A stretch of DNA of 11,117 bases from Thiobacter sp964445085 (lineage in GTDB: Bacteria > Pseudomonadota > Gammaproteobacteria > Burkholderiales > Thiobacteraceae): positions 1 through 11,117 of the forward strand of contig CAYUJV010000095.1 of assembly GCA_964445085.1 (NCBI GenBank), read 5' to 3'. Below the pieces are notes generated by a model. The model was not told the DNA's origin, made no database searches, and worked only from the letters and a program-made list of their open reading frames with translations. Each line of letters begins with the position of its first letter. The first letter of the stretch is position 1. The translations under genes and the position numbers were made by a program. Below, one piece after another: positions 1-7,402 of this stretch.

Positions 1-1632
1 ATCGAGCTCAAGCGCGGCGAGATGCCCGAGGTGGTGCTGAACAACCTGTACAAGCTGACGCAGATGCAGGACACCTTCGGCATGAACATGGTGGCCCTGG
101 TGGACGGCCAGCCGCGCCTGCTGAACCTGAAGCAGATGCTCGACGCCTTCCTGCGCCACCGGCGCGAGGTGGTGACGCGGCGCACGATCTTCGAACTGCG
201 CAAGGCGCGCGAGCGGGGCCATGTGCTCGAAGGCCTGGCGGTGGCGCTGTCCAACGTGGACGAGATCATCGCCCTGATCAAGGCCTCCGAGACGCCGGCC
301 GTCGCCAAGGAACGGCTGATGGAGAAGACCTGGCGCTCCAAGCTGGTGGAAGACATGCTGGCGCGCGCGGCCGAGGACGCCACCCGCCCGGAGGGCCTGC
401 TCCCCGAATTCGGTCTGAGCAAGCAGGGCTACAAGTTGTCCGACGCCCAGGCCCAGGCGATTCTCGAGCTGCGCCTGCAGCGCCTGACCGGCCTGGAGCA
501 GGACAAGATCGTGGCCGAGTACAAGGAAGTGATCGACAAGATCGCCGACTACCTGGACATCCTAGCCAAGCCGGCGCGCATCACCCAGATCATCAAGGAC
601 GAGCTGGGGCAGATCAAGGCGCAGTTCGGCGACAAGCGCCGGAGCGAGATCGTCGTGTACGCCCAGGATCTGTCGATGGAGGACCTGATCGCGCCCGAGG
701 ACGTGGTGGTGACCCTGTCCCATACCGGCTACATCAAGGCCCAGCCCATCGCCGACTACCGCGCGCAGAAGCGCGGCGGGCGCGGCAAACAGGCAGCGGC
801 CACCAAGGAAGACGATTTCATCGAGAAGCTGTTCATCGCCAACACCCACGATTACATCCTGTGCTTCTCCAACCGCGGCCGGGTGTACTGGCTCAAGGTG
901 TACAGCGTGCCCCAGGGCAGCCGCACCTCCCGCGGCAAGCCGATCGTGAACCTGGTGCCGCTGATGGAGCACGAGAAGATCACCGCGATCCTGCCGGTGA
1001 AGGAATTCGACGACAACCACTTCGTCTTCATGACCACCGCCATGGGCACCGTGAAGAAGACGCCGCTTTCCGATTTCTCGCGCCCGCGCAGCAGCGGCAT
1101 CATCGCAGTGAACCTGGACGACGGCGACTTCCTGATCGGCGTCGACATCACCGACGGCAAGCACGACGTGATGCTGTTCTCCGACGGCGGCAAGGCGGTG
1201 CGCTTCGACGAGAACGACGTGCGTCCGATGGGGCGCAGCGCCCACGGCGTGCGCGGCATGAAGCTCGCGCCGGGGCAGAAGGTGATTTCGATGCTGGTGG
1301 CCGGAAGCGAGACGCAGTCGGTGCTGACCGCCACCGAGAACGGCTACGGCAAGCGCACGCCGATCGCCGAATACACCCGCCATGGCCGCGGCACCCAGGG
1401 CATGATCGCGATCCAGACCACCGAGCGCAACGGCAAGGTGGTGGCGGCGGCGCTGGTGGACGAAAGCGACGAGATCATGCTCATCACCACCGGCGGCGTG
1501 CTGATCCGCACCCGGGTCAAGGAGATCCGGGAAATGGGCCGCGCCACCCAGGGCGTCACCCTGATCAACCTCGACGAGGGCGAGAAGCTGGTGAGCGTGG
1601 AGCGTGTGCTGGAGCAGGATGAGGACGAATAA
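1..1632 (+). CDS. gyrA: DNA gyrase subunit A, C-terminal part (5' end outside window)
   Basis: GyrA is the DNA-cleaving subunit of the A2B2 gyrase, which introduces negative supercoils using ATP. The reading frame is open from base 1, so this is a 544-residue C-terminal fragment, about the last 60% of the protein; the catalytic Tyr region lies upstream of the window. The fragment opens in the tower/coiled-coil part of the breakage-reunion domain (VVLNNLYKLTQ, then FLRHRREVVTRRTIFELRKAR). The GyrA-box QKRGGRGK lies at fragment residues 256-263 (bases 766-789); it is the motif needed for DNA wrapping and distinguishes gyrase from ParC. Beta-pinwheel blades with repeated GYGKRTP/GRGTQG-type turns follow. 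The acidic C-terminal tail is short (EQDEDE) compared with E. coli. The stop is TAA. No classical terminator follows; repeat A1 fills the spacer to serC. Identification is secure. Confidence 0.98.
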   Translation: MELKRGEMPEVVLNNLYKLTQMQDTFGMNMVALVDGQPRLLNLKQMLDAFLRHRREVVTRRTIFELRKARERGHVLEGLAVALSNVDEIIALIKASETPAVAKERLMEKTWRSKLVEDMLARAAEDATRPEGLLPEFGLSKQGYKLSDAQAQAILELRLQRLTGLEQDKIVAEYKEVIDKIADYLDILAKPARITQIIKDELGQIKAQFGDKRRSEIVVYAQDLSMEDLIAPEDVVVTLSHTGYIKAQPIADYRAQKRGGRGKQAAATKEDDFIEKLFIANTHDYILCFSNRGRVYWLKVYSVPQGSRTSRGKPIVNLVPLMEHEKITAILPVKEFDDNHFVFMTTAMGTVKKTPLSDFSRPRSSGIIAVNLDDGDFLIGVDITDGKHDVMLFSDGGKAVRFDENDVRPMGRSAHGVRGMKLAPGQKVISMLVAGSETQSVLTATENGYGKRTPIAEYTRHGRGTQGMIAIQTTERNGKVVAAALVDESDEIMLITTGGVLIRTRVKEIREMGRATQGVTLINLDEGEKLVSVERVLEQDEDE

Positions 1633-1637
1633 ACTCA

Positions 1638-1715
1638 ACCACAGAGGCACAGAGACACAGAGAAGACCGCGAGGTTTCTCATTCAAAAGTCTCTGTGCCT
1701 CTGTGTCTCTGTGGT
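1638..1715. repeat. Inverted repeat A1 (CACAGAG-type) between gyrA and serC
   Basis: The arms are 1638-1663 and 1690-1715, 26 nt each with 24 complementary positions, around a 26-nt loop. Each arm consists of three tandem octamers: left ccacagag, gcacagag, acacagag; right the complements in order. The two mismatches are G/A swaps at the first base of an octamer. The element fills most of the 100-nt spacer and ends 6 nt before the serC Shine-Dalgarno (aaggaagggg, 1721-1730). There is no T-tract after the stem, so it is not a standard intrinsic terminator. A second copy lies at 7332-7392. Its function is unknown; a hairpin in the mRNA or an inactive mobile repeat are both possible. Confidence 0.9.
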
Positions 1716-1732
1716 GAAGAAAGGAAGGGGAA

Positions 1733-2812
1733 ATGGAGAGGATCTACAACTTCAGCGCTGGCCCGGCGGTATTGCCGCGAGAAGTGCTGGAACAGGCGCG
1801 CGACGAGCTGGTGAACTGGCAGGGCTGCGGCATGTCGGTGATGGAGATGAGCCATCGCGGCAAGGAGTACATGGGGATCCAGGCCCAGGCCGAGGCCGAC
1901 CTGCGCGAGCTGATGGCGATTCCGGCAAATTACAAGGTGCTGTTCCTGCAGGGCGGCGCCTCCAGCCAGTTTGCCATGGTGCCGATGAACCTGCTGCGTG
2001 GCAAAGCGGGCGCCGACTACCTGAACACCGGCGAGTGGTCGAAGAAGGCGATCAAGGAAGCGAAGAAGTACTGCACGGTCAACGTGGTCGCCTCCTCCGA
2101 GGATCGCAATTTTTCCTACGCGCCGACCCAGGACCAGTGGACGCTCGATCCGAACGCAGCCTACGTCCACTACACCCCGAACGAGACCATCGGCGGCNNN
2201 NNNNNNNNNNNNNNNNNNNNNNNNNNNNNNNNNNNNNNNNNNNNNNNNNNNNNNNNNNNNNNNNNNNNNNNNNNNNNCGTGTCGAAATTCGGCCTGATCT
2301 ATGCCGGCGCGCAGAAGAACATCGGCCCCTCCGGGTTGACGGTGGTGATCGTGCGCGAAGACCTGATGGGCCAGACCGTGGCCGGGACGCCGACCATGAT
2401 GGATTACAAGATCCACGCCGATGCCGACTCCATGTACAACACGCCGCCGACCTACGGCATCTACATCGCCGGCCTCGTGTTCAAGTGGCTCAAGCACAAG
2501 GGCGGCCTCGCCACCATGGAGCAGGTCAACATCGCCAAGGCGAACCTGCTCTACGACTACCTAGACACCACGTCCTTCTACCACTGCCCGACCGCCCGGG
2601 AAAACCGCTCGCGCATGAACATTCCCTTCACCCTGAAGGATGCGGCGCTGGACGAGGCCTTTCTCAAGGGGGCAAAGGAACGCGGCCTGGTGCAGCTCAA
2701 GGGCCATCGCTCGGTGGGCGGCATGCGTGCCTCCATCTACAACGCCATGCCGATCGAGGGCGTGAAGGCGCTGGTGGAGTACATGAAAGCGTTCGAGGCG
2801 AAAAATGGCTGA
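1733..2812 (+). CDS. serC: Phosphoserine aminotransferase SerC (contains an assembly gap)
   Basis: This PLP-dependent cytosolic enzyme converts 3-phosphohydroxypyruvate plus glutamate to O-phosphoserine; in many proteobacteria it also serves the matching step of DXP-dependent PLP synthesis. It is 359 residues long, close to the family's usual 360. The N-terminus NFSAGPAVLP and the phosphate-binding SHRGKEY (H41, R42, the same numbers as E. coli) are seen. GAQKNIGPSG carries the PLP-binding lysine (K195, counting the gap as given) and GGMRASIYNAMP lies near the C-terminus. An 80-nt run of N (2198-2277) hides about 27 residues including the PLP-contact ADMSS-type segment; the frame is kept across it. 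The ATG at 1733 has an excellent SD (1721-1730). The 3' end overlaps serA by 8 nt, implying translational coupling. Fold type IV/V confusion is unlikely given the near E. coli-like sequence. Confidence 0.97.
   Translation: MERIYNFSAGPAVLPREVLEQARDELVNWQGCGMSVMEMSHRGKEYMGIQAQAEADLRELMAIPANYKVLFLQGGASSQFAMVPMNLLRGKAGADYLNTGEWSKKAIKEAKKYCTVNVVASSEDRNFSYAPTQDQWTLDPNAAYVHYTPNETIGGXXXXXXXXXXXXXXXXXXXXXXXXXXXVSKFGLIYAGAQKNIGPSGLTVVIVREDLMGQTVAGTPTMMDYKIHADADSMYNTPPTYGIYIAGLVFKWLKHKGGLATMEQVNIAKANLLYDYLDTTSFYHCPTARENRSRMNIPFTLKDAALDEAFLKGAKERGLVQLKGHRSVGGMRASIYNAMPIEGVKALVEYMKAFEAKNG
2198..2277. other. Assembly gap (80 N) inside serC
   Basis: This is a run of unknown bases. SerC stays in one frame across it, so the true missing length should equal 2 modulo 3. 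From remembered betaproteobacterial SerC sequences the missing stretch is about 27-28 residues, so the N count is close to reality but may be off by 3. Confidence 0.95.
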
Positions 2813-3986
2813 GAAGTACAAGATCCAGACGCTCAACAACATTTCGCCGCTGGGCCTGTCCCGACTGCCGTCCGAGCACTACATCATCGGCAACGAGGTC
2901 AGCGACCCGGATGCGATCCTGGTGCGCTCGGCCAAGATGCACGACATGGTCATCCCGGCGAGCGTGAAGGCCATCGCCCGCGCCGGCGCCGGCACCAACA
3001 ACGTGCCGGTGGCCAAGATGAGCGAGCGCGGCGTGCCGGTGTTCAATGCGCCCGGCGCCAACGCCAACGCGGTGAAGGAGCTGGTCATCGCCGGCATGCT
3101 GATCGCGGCGCGCAATCTGATGCCGGCGTGGAAATTCGCCGACGGCCTGAGCGGCGCGGACGCCGAGATCTCCAAGGCGGTGGAGGCGGGCAAGAAGAAT
3201 TTCGCCGGCATCGAATTGCCCAACCGCACCCTGGGCATCATTGGCCTGGGCGCCATCGGCTCGCTCGTGGCGGATGCGGGCATCCGCCTGGGCATGAATG
3301 TCATCGGCTTCGACCCGGAGATCACGGTGGAAGCCGCCTGGCGCCTGCCGTCCAACGTGAAGAAGGCGGCCAGCGTGGAGGAGGTGGTGAAGAACAGCGA
3401 CTTCATCTCCCTGCACGTGCCGCTGCTGGACAAGACCCGCAACATGATCGACGCCGCGCGCATCGCGCTGATGAAGCCGGGCACCGTGCTGCTGAATTTC
3501 GCGCGCGAGGGCATCGTCGATGACAAGGCCGTGGTCGAGGGCATCGCCGCGGGCAAGCTGCGCGGCTACGTGTGCGACTTTCCCGCCAATGCGCTCAAGA
3601 ACAACCCCAAGGTCGTGGCATTGCCGCACCTGGGCGCCTCCACCGAGGAGGCGGAAGAGAACTGCGCCGTCATGGTGGCCGAGCAGGTGCGCGACTACCT
3701 GGAGCACGGCAACATTCTCAATTCGGTGAATTTCCCGAACGTGTCCATGCCGCGCGAGTCGGCCTACCGCATCGCCATCGCCAACGCCAACGTGCCGAAC
3801 ATGGTGGGGCAGATTTCCACCGCCATGGCCGACGCCGGGCTGAACATCCACAACATGGTGAACAAGTCCAAGGGCGAGATGGCCTACACCCTGGTGGACG
3901 TGGACAGCGAGCCGCCGCGGGCGGTGATCGACCGCATCGCCGCGATCAAGGGCGTGCTGATGGTCCGGTTCATTCCCGCCAGATAA
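2805..3986 (+). CDS. serA: D-3-phosphoglycerate dehydrogenase-type enzyme with C-terminal ACT domain
   Basis: This is a 393-residue D-isomer-specific 2-hydroxyacid dehydrogenase, probably oxidising 3-phosphoglycerate to 3-phosphohydroxypyruvate with NAD, the step before SerC. Visible features are the substrate-side AGAGTNNVP, the Rossmann motif GLGAIG (residues 147-152), and FAREGI with the catalytic Arg (R234). PHLGAST carries the catalytic His (H275), and an ACT domain spans about 320-393 (AYRIAIANANVPNMVGQIS...), usually a serine-binding regulatory unit. It is the short form, lacking the intervening domain of the long PGDHs. The catalytic Glu normally found in the DVFxxEP loop is absent: the loop reads DFPAN, with Asn at 262. 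The start ATG overlaps the serC end (2805-2812), with SD GAGG at 2795-2798. Erythronate-4-phosphate dehydrogenase (PdxB) is an alternative, since SerC also works in that pathway, but the ACT domain argues for PGDH. Confidence 0.9.
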   Translation: MAEKYKIQTLNNISPLGLSRLPSEHYIIGNEVSDPDAILVRSAKMHDMVIPASVKAIARAGAGTNNVPVAKMSERGVPVFNAPGANANAVKELVIAGMLIAARNLMPAWKFADGLSGADAEISKAVEAGKKNFAGIELPNRTLGIIGLGAIGSLVADAGIRLGMNVIGFDPEITVEAAWRLPSNVKKAASVEEVVKNSDFISLHVPLLDKTRNMIDAARIALMKPGTVLLNFAREGIVDDKAVVEGIAAGKLRGYVCDFPANALKNNPKVVALPHLGASTEEAEENCAVMVAEQVRDYLEHGNILNSVNFPNVSMPRESAYRIAIANANVPNMVGQISTAMADAGLNIHNMVNKSKGEMAYTLVDVDSEPPRAVIDRIAAIKGVLMVRFIPAR

Positions 3987-3997
3987 CAAGGCGGAAC

Positions 3998-5062
3998 ATG
4001 TCCGACGCGCTGCAACAGATTCGGCAACGGATCGACGCCATCGATGACGAGCTGCTCAAGCTCATCAGCGAGCGCGCGCGGCTGGCGCAGGAAGTCGGCC
4101 GCATCAAGGAAGGCAACATCTACCGCCCGGAGCGGGAGGCCCAGGTGCTGCGCCGGATCAAGGACGCCAACCCCGGCCCGCTGTCCGGCGAGACTGCGGC
4201 ACGGCTGTTCCGCGAGATCATGTCGGCCTGCCTCGCGCTGGAGCAGCCTTTGAAGGTGGCCTATCTCGGCCCGCAGGGCACCTTCAGCCAGGCGGCGGCG
4301 ATCAAGCACTTCGGCCACGCGGCGGAGACGGTGGACTGCGGCTCCATCGACGACGTGTTCCGCAAGGCGGAGGCGGGCATGACGGACTACGCCGTGGTGC
4401 CCGTGGAGAACTCCACCGAGGGCGCGGTGGGGCGCACGCTGGACCTGCTGCTCAACACGCCGCTCAAGATCTGCGGCGAGACCGTGGTGCGCGTGCATCA
4501 CTGCCTGCTGCGCAAGGGCGAAGGTCGCGACGGGATCGGCAAGGTGTATTCGCACCCGCAGTCCCTGGCCCAGTGCCACGAGTGGCTGAACCAGAACCTG
4601 CCGGGCGTGCCGCGGGTGCCGGTGGCGAGCAATGCCGAGGCGGCGCGGCTGGCCGCGGCGGATGCAGGTGCGGCTGCCATCGCCGGCGAGACGGCGGCGG
4701 AGATCTACGGCCTGAACGTGCTGGCGCGCAACATCGAGGACGAGCCCAACAACACCACGCGCTTCCTGGTGCTGGGCAGCCACGACGCCGCTCCCTCCGG
4801 CCGCGACAAGACCTCGCTGGTGATGAGCGCGCCCAACCGTCCGGGCGCCATGCACGAGCTGCTCGGCCCGTTTGCGCGCAACGGCGTGTCCATGACCAAG
4901 CTGGAGTCGCGCCCGTCGGGAACGAATCTGTGGGATTACGTGTTCTATGTGGACGTGGAAGGCCATCGTGAAGATGCGGCGGTCGCCAAGTCGCTCGCGG
5001 AGCTGGCGAACATCGCGCCGCTGCTGAAGGTGCTGGGTTCGTACCCGGTGGCGGTTTTGTGA
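3998..5062 (+). CDS. pheA: Bifunctional chorismate mutase / prephenate dehydratase PheA (P-protein)
   Basis: This enzyme converts chorismate to prephenate and then to phenylpyruvate for phenylalanine synthesis; the mutase half also supplies prephenate to TyrA. It is 354 residues with three domains. The AroQ-type mutase is at about 1-85, with R11, R28, K37, R46 and E47 in the expected places. The prephenate dehydratase is at about 87-265, beginning VAYLGPQGTFS and holding the catalytic NNTTRF (T254). A C-terminal ACT domain from about 272 carries the two phenylalanine-binding motifs GAMH (283-286; usually GALH) and ESRP (303-306). Feedback inhibition by Phe is therefore expected. The ATG at 3998 is chosen because the mutase helix begins there and SD AAGG (3988-3991) is 6 nt upstream; the open frame extends further 5' only as a shadow of serA. 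It lies 11 nt after the serA stop, in an operon. Confidence 0.97.
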   Translation: MSDALQQIRQRIDAIDDELLKLISERARLAQEVGRIKEGNIYRPEREAQVLRRIKDANPGPLSGETAARLFREIMSACLALEQPLKVAYLGPQGTFSQAAAIKHFGHAAETVDCGSIDDVFRKAEAGMTDYAVVPVENSTEGAVGRTLDLLLNTPLKICGETVVRVHHCLLRKGEGRDGIGKVYSHPQSLAQCHEWLNQNLPGVPRVPVASNAEAARLAAADAGAAAIAGETAAEIYGLNVLARNIEDEPNNTTRFLVLGSHDAAPSGRDKTSLVMSAPNRPGAMHELLGPFARNGVSMTKLESRPSGTNLWDYVFYVDVEGHREDAAVAKSLAELANIAPLLKVLGSYPVAVL

Positions 5063-5071
5063 ATGAAAAGC

Positions 5072-5150
5072 TGAATCGCAAAGGACGCGAAGGTACGCAA
5101 AGGAAGTTCAAGAGCTTTACTTCGCGTGCCTTTGCGCCCTTCGCGGTTCA
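5072..5150. repeat. Inverted repeat B1 (CGCRAAGG-type) between pheA and hisC
   Basis: The arms are 5072-5102 and 5120-5150, 31 nt each with 25 complementary positions. All six mismatches are transitions, and half of them can form G·U pairs in RNA. Each arm is three tandem 9-10-nt units of the form CGCRAAGG (left: cgcaaagga, cgcgaaggta, cgcaaagga) next to an outer tgaa. The element begins 10 nt after the pheA stop. No T-tract follows. Just 3' of it, gccca–tgtt–tgggc (5159-5172) forms a small perfect 5-bp stem ahead of hisC. A related, better preserved copy is at 8261-8343. Confidence 0.88.
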
Positions 5151-5188
5151 AGATTTCGGCCCATGTTTGGGCAGGTAAAGAACTGACA

Positions 5189-6292
5189 ATGGAACTCTGT
5201 GACCTCGCGCCCGGCTACGTCCGGGCGATTGCGCCTTATCCGCCCGGCAAGCCGATCGGCGAGCTGGCGCGGGAGATGGGGCTCGATGAAGCCGACATCG
5301 TCAAGCTCGCCTCCAACGAGAATCCCCTGGGGCCGAGCCCGCTCGCCCTCGAGGCGGTGAAGCGCTGCCTGCCGGACCTGGCGCGCTATCCGGATGGCGC
5401 CGGATTCGAGCTGAAGGCGGCGCTGGCGGCCAGGTACGGCGTGGCGACGAACCAGATCGTGCTGGGCAACGGCTCCAACGACGTGCTGGAGTTTGCGGCG
5501 CGCGCGTTCCTCGCGCCCGGCGCCTCGGCGGTGTTCTCCCAGCACGCCTTCGCGGTGTATCCGCTGGTGGTGCAGGCGGTGGGCGCCCGCGCGATCGAAG
5601 TGCCGGCGAAAGACTTCGGCAACGACCCCAGGGCGCTGCTCGAAGCCATCGAGGACGACACGCGCCTGGTGTTCCTGGCCAATCCGAACAATCCGACCGG
5701 CACGCTGCTGCCGCCGGGCGAGCTGCTGCACTTCATCGAGCAGGTGCCGCGGGAAGTGCTGGTGGTGCTGGACGAGGCGTACTATGAATATCTGGCGCCG
5801 GAGGTCGCGCCACCCAGCGTTGCGTGGCTTGCGCGCTTTCCGAACCTGCTCATCGCGCGTACCTTCTCCAAGGCCTACGGCCTGGCAGGGCTGCGTGTGG
5901 GCTTCGCGCTGTGCCATCCGGAGGTGGCCGACATGCTCAACCGCGTGCGCCAGCCGTTCAACGTCAGCACCGTGGCGCAGGCGGCGGCGGTCGCGGCCTT
6001 GGGCGACACGGCGCACCTGACCCGGAGCGTGGCGCTGAACTTTGCCGGCATGGCGCAGATCACCGCCGGCCTGAAGCGGCTGAAACTGGATTACATTCCC
6101 TCCTTCGGGAATTTTCTGAGCTTCCGCATCGGCAACGCCACCGCCATGTATCAACGCCTGCTCAAGCGCGGCGTGATCGTGCGGCCGGTGGCCAATTACG
6201 CCCTGCCCGAATATCTGCGGGTCAGCATCGGCCTGGAAGCGGAAAACGCGAAATTTTTGACGGCGCTGGAAGGCGCCATGAAGGAAAGCTAA
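5189..6292 (+). CDS. hisC: Histidinol-phosphate / aromatic aminotransferase HisC
   Basis: This fold-type I PLP aminotransferase has 367 residues. It is named for histidinol-phosphate transamination, but in aromatic clusters HisC homologues commonly also transaminate phenylpyruvate and 4-hydroxyphenylpyruvate, which would complete Phe and Tyr synthesis beside pheA and tyrA. Family features are KLASNENPLGPSP near the N-terminus, NPNNPTG (165-171), DEAYYEY with D195 facing the PLP nitrogen, and SKAYGLAGLR with the Schiff-base lysine K228. YLRVSIG holds the substrate-carboxylate arginine R344. The ATG at 5189 is chosen because upstream in-frame codons translate repeat B1 rather than conserved protein. 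The SD is weak (AGG at 5173-5175, 13 nt away). hisC is followed after 9 nt by aroF. Whether it is the cell's only HisC cannot be told from this window. Confidence 0.95.
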   Translation: MELCDLAPGYVRAIAPYPPGKPIGELAREMGLDEADIVKLASNENPLGPSPLALEAVKRCLPDLARYPDGAGFELKAALAARYGVATNQIVLGNGSNDVLEFAARAFLAPGASAVFSQHAFAVYPLVVQAVGARAIEVPAKDFGNDPRALLEAIEDDTRLVFLANPNNPTGTLLPPGELLHFIEQVPREVLVVLDEAYYEYLAPEVAPPSVAWLARFPNLLIARTFSKAYGLAGLRVGFALCHPEVADMLNRVRQPFNVSTVAQAAAVAALGDTAHLTRSVALNFAGMAQITAGLKRLKLDYIPSFGNFLSFRIGNATAMYQRLLKRGVIVRPVANYALPEYLRVSIGLEAENAKFLTALEGAMKES

Positions 6293-6301
6293 GGAATCGA
6301 C

Positions 6302-7318
6302 ATGATCATCGTAATGGAAAACGGCGCGACCGACGCGCAAATCGAAGGCGTGGTGCGCAAGATCAAGGAATACGGCTGCGACGCCAATGTCTCGCGCGGC
6401 ACCGAGCGCACCGTGATCGGCGCCATCGGCGACGAGCGCAAGATCGACCAGGAGGCCATCGATGCCCTGCCCGGCGTCGAGCACTCCATGCACATCGTGA
6501 AGCCCTACAAGATCGTGGCGCGCGAATGGCACAAGGAGAACACCGTCATCGACATCAAGGGCGTGCCCCTGGGCGGCAAGCAGATCCAGATCATCAGCGG
6601 CCCGTGCTCGGTGGAAACCCAGGAACAGATGGAGACCTCGGCCAAGTTCGTGAAGGAGGCTGGCTGTCGGTTGATGCGCGGCGGCGCCTTCAAGCCACGC
6701 ACCAGCCCCTACACCTTCCAGGGCAAGGGCGTGGAGGGCCTGGACCTGTTCCGCAAGGCCGCCGACAAGTACGGCCTGCCCATCGTCACCGAGCTGATGG
6801 ACGTGCGCATGCTGGACACCTTCCTCGAGTACGACGTGGACGTGATCCAGATCGGCACCCGCAACATGCAGAACTTCGACCTGCTGAAGGAAGTGGGCCG
6901 CATCAACAAGCCGGTGATCCTCAAGCGCGGCATGGCGGCGACGATTTCCGAGTGGCTGATGGCGGCCGAGTACATCGCCGCCGGCGGCAACCACAACATC
7001 ATCTTCTGCGAGCGCGGCATCCGCACCTACGAGACCTACTACCGCAACGTGCTGGACGTGACCGCGGTGCCGGTGCTGAAGAAGGAAACCCACCTGCCGG
7101 TGATCATCGATCCGTCCCACGCCGGCGGCAAGGCGTGGATGGTGCCGGCCCTGTCGCGCGCGGCCATCGCCGCCGGCGCCGACGGCCTGCTGGTGGAATC
7201 CCATCCGCGCCCGTGCGAGGCCTGGTGCGACGCCGACCAGGCGCTGAGCCCGGACGAGCTGAAGTCGCTCATGGGCGAACTGGGCGGCATCGCCACGGTG
7301 CTGGGCCGGAGTATTTAG
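6302..7318 (+). CDS. aroF: 3-deoxy-7-phosphoheptulonate (DAHP) synthase, type I-beta with regulatory N-domain
   Basis: This enzyme condenses phosphoenolpyruvate and erythrose-4-phosphate to DAHP, the committed first step of the shikimate pathway. The 338 residues align by memory along their whole length with the Thermotoga maritima enzyme. A ferredoxin/ACT-like regulatory domain is at about 1-70 (MIIVMENGATDAQIE..., RTVIGAIGD). A (beta/alpha)8 barrel follows, with SGPCSVE (metal-binding C102), RGGAFKPRTSPY, KRGM, CERGIRT, DPSHAGG (metal-binding H273), E299 and D310. The N-terminal domain is the tyrosine/phenylalanine-sensing part in Thermotoga, so feedback control is likely here; which amino acid is not visible. 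The ATG at 6302 has SD AAGGA (6291-6295), which overlaps the hisC stop codon, so the pair is probably coupled. The symbol follows common usage for clustered copies; it is not the E. coli AroF/G/H (I-alpha) type. Confidence 0.96.
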   Translation: MIIVMENGATDAQIEGVVRKIKEYGCDANVSRGTERTVIGAIGDERKIDQEAIDALPGVEHSMHIVKPYKIVAREWHKENTVIDIKGVPLGGKQIQIISGPCSVETQEQMETSAKFVKEAGCRLMRGGAFKPRTSPYTFQGKGVEGLDLFRKAADKYGLPIVTELMDVRMLDTFLEYDVDVIQIGTRNMQNFDLLKEVGRINKPVILKRGMAATISEWLMAAEYIAAGGNHNIIFCERGIRTYETYYRNVLDVTAVPVLKKETHLPVIIDPSHAGGKAWMVPALSRAAIAAGADGLLVESHPRPCEAWCDADQALSPDELKSLMGELGGIATVLGRSI

Positions 7319-7331
7319 GGCAAAAGCATTT

Positions 7332-7392
7332 ACCACAGAGACATAGAGGCACAGAGGAATTCAAAAAATGCTCTTCTCTGTGTCTCTGTGGT
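7332..7392. repeat. Inverted repeat A2 (CACAGAG-type) between aroF and tyrA
   Basis: This is the second copy of family A. The arms are 7332-7348 and 7376-7392, 17 nt each with 16 complementary positions; the one exception is a T opposite G, a wobble in RNA. The left arm has all three octamers (ccacagag, acatagag, gcacagag, 7333-7356). The right arm keeps only two and then degenerates to ctctt, so the stem is shorter than in A1. It begins 14 nt after the aroF stop. Its last bases, with the next two, give GGTGA (7390-7394), the only SD-like sequence for tyrA. Confidence 0.88.
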
Positions 7393-7394
7393 GA
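7390..7394 (+). promoter_or_regulatory. Probable tyrA ribosome binding site at the edge of repeat A2
   Basis: GGTGA lies 8 nt before the ATG at 7403 and matches the anti-Shine-Dalgarno. Its first three bases are the 3' end of repeat A2, so the hairpin would partly bury the site. It favours the ATG at 7403 over the in-frame GTG at 7388, which lies inside the repeat stem. Confidence 0.5.
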
Positions 7395-7402
7395 AAAATT
7401 TC

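Noticed and set aside
1638..1715. CRISPR-like or tandem-repeat array from the CACAGAG units
   Set aside because: The units are 8 nt with no spacers and are arranged as two opposing arms; this is an inverted repeat, not an array.
5126..5188. N-terminal extension of HisC from GTG at 5126
   Set aside because: It starts inside repeat B1 and does not look like HisC; MELCDLAPGYVRAI at 5189 fits the family.
6257..6290. Promoter from TTGACG near the hisC 3' end
   Set aside because: There is no acceptable -10 at 15-19 nt downstream.
5117..7336. A 739-codon open frame on the minus strand across hisC and aroF
   Set aside because: It is the antisense shadow of GC-rich codons. Its translation is low-complexity (Gly/His/Ala/Arg/Val-rich) with no recognisable domain, and the + strand genes are certain.
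7388..7402. GTG start for TyrA at 7388
   Set aside because: It lies within the A2 stem and adds five non-conserved residues; the ATG at 7403 has GGTGA at 8 nt.
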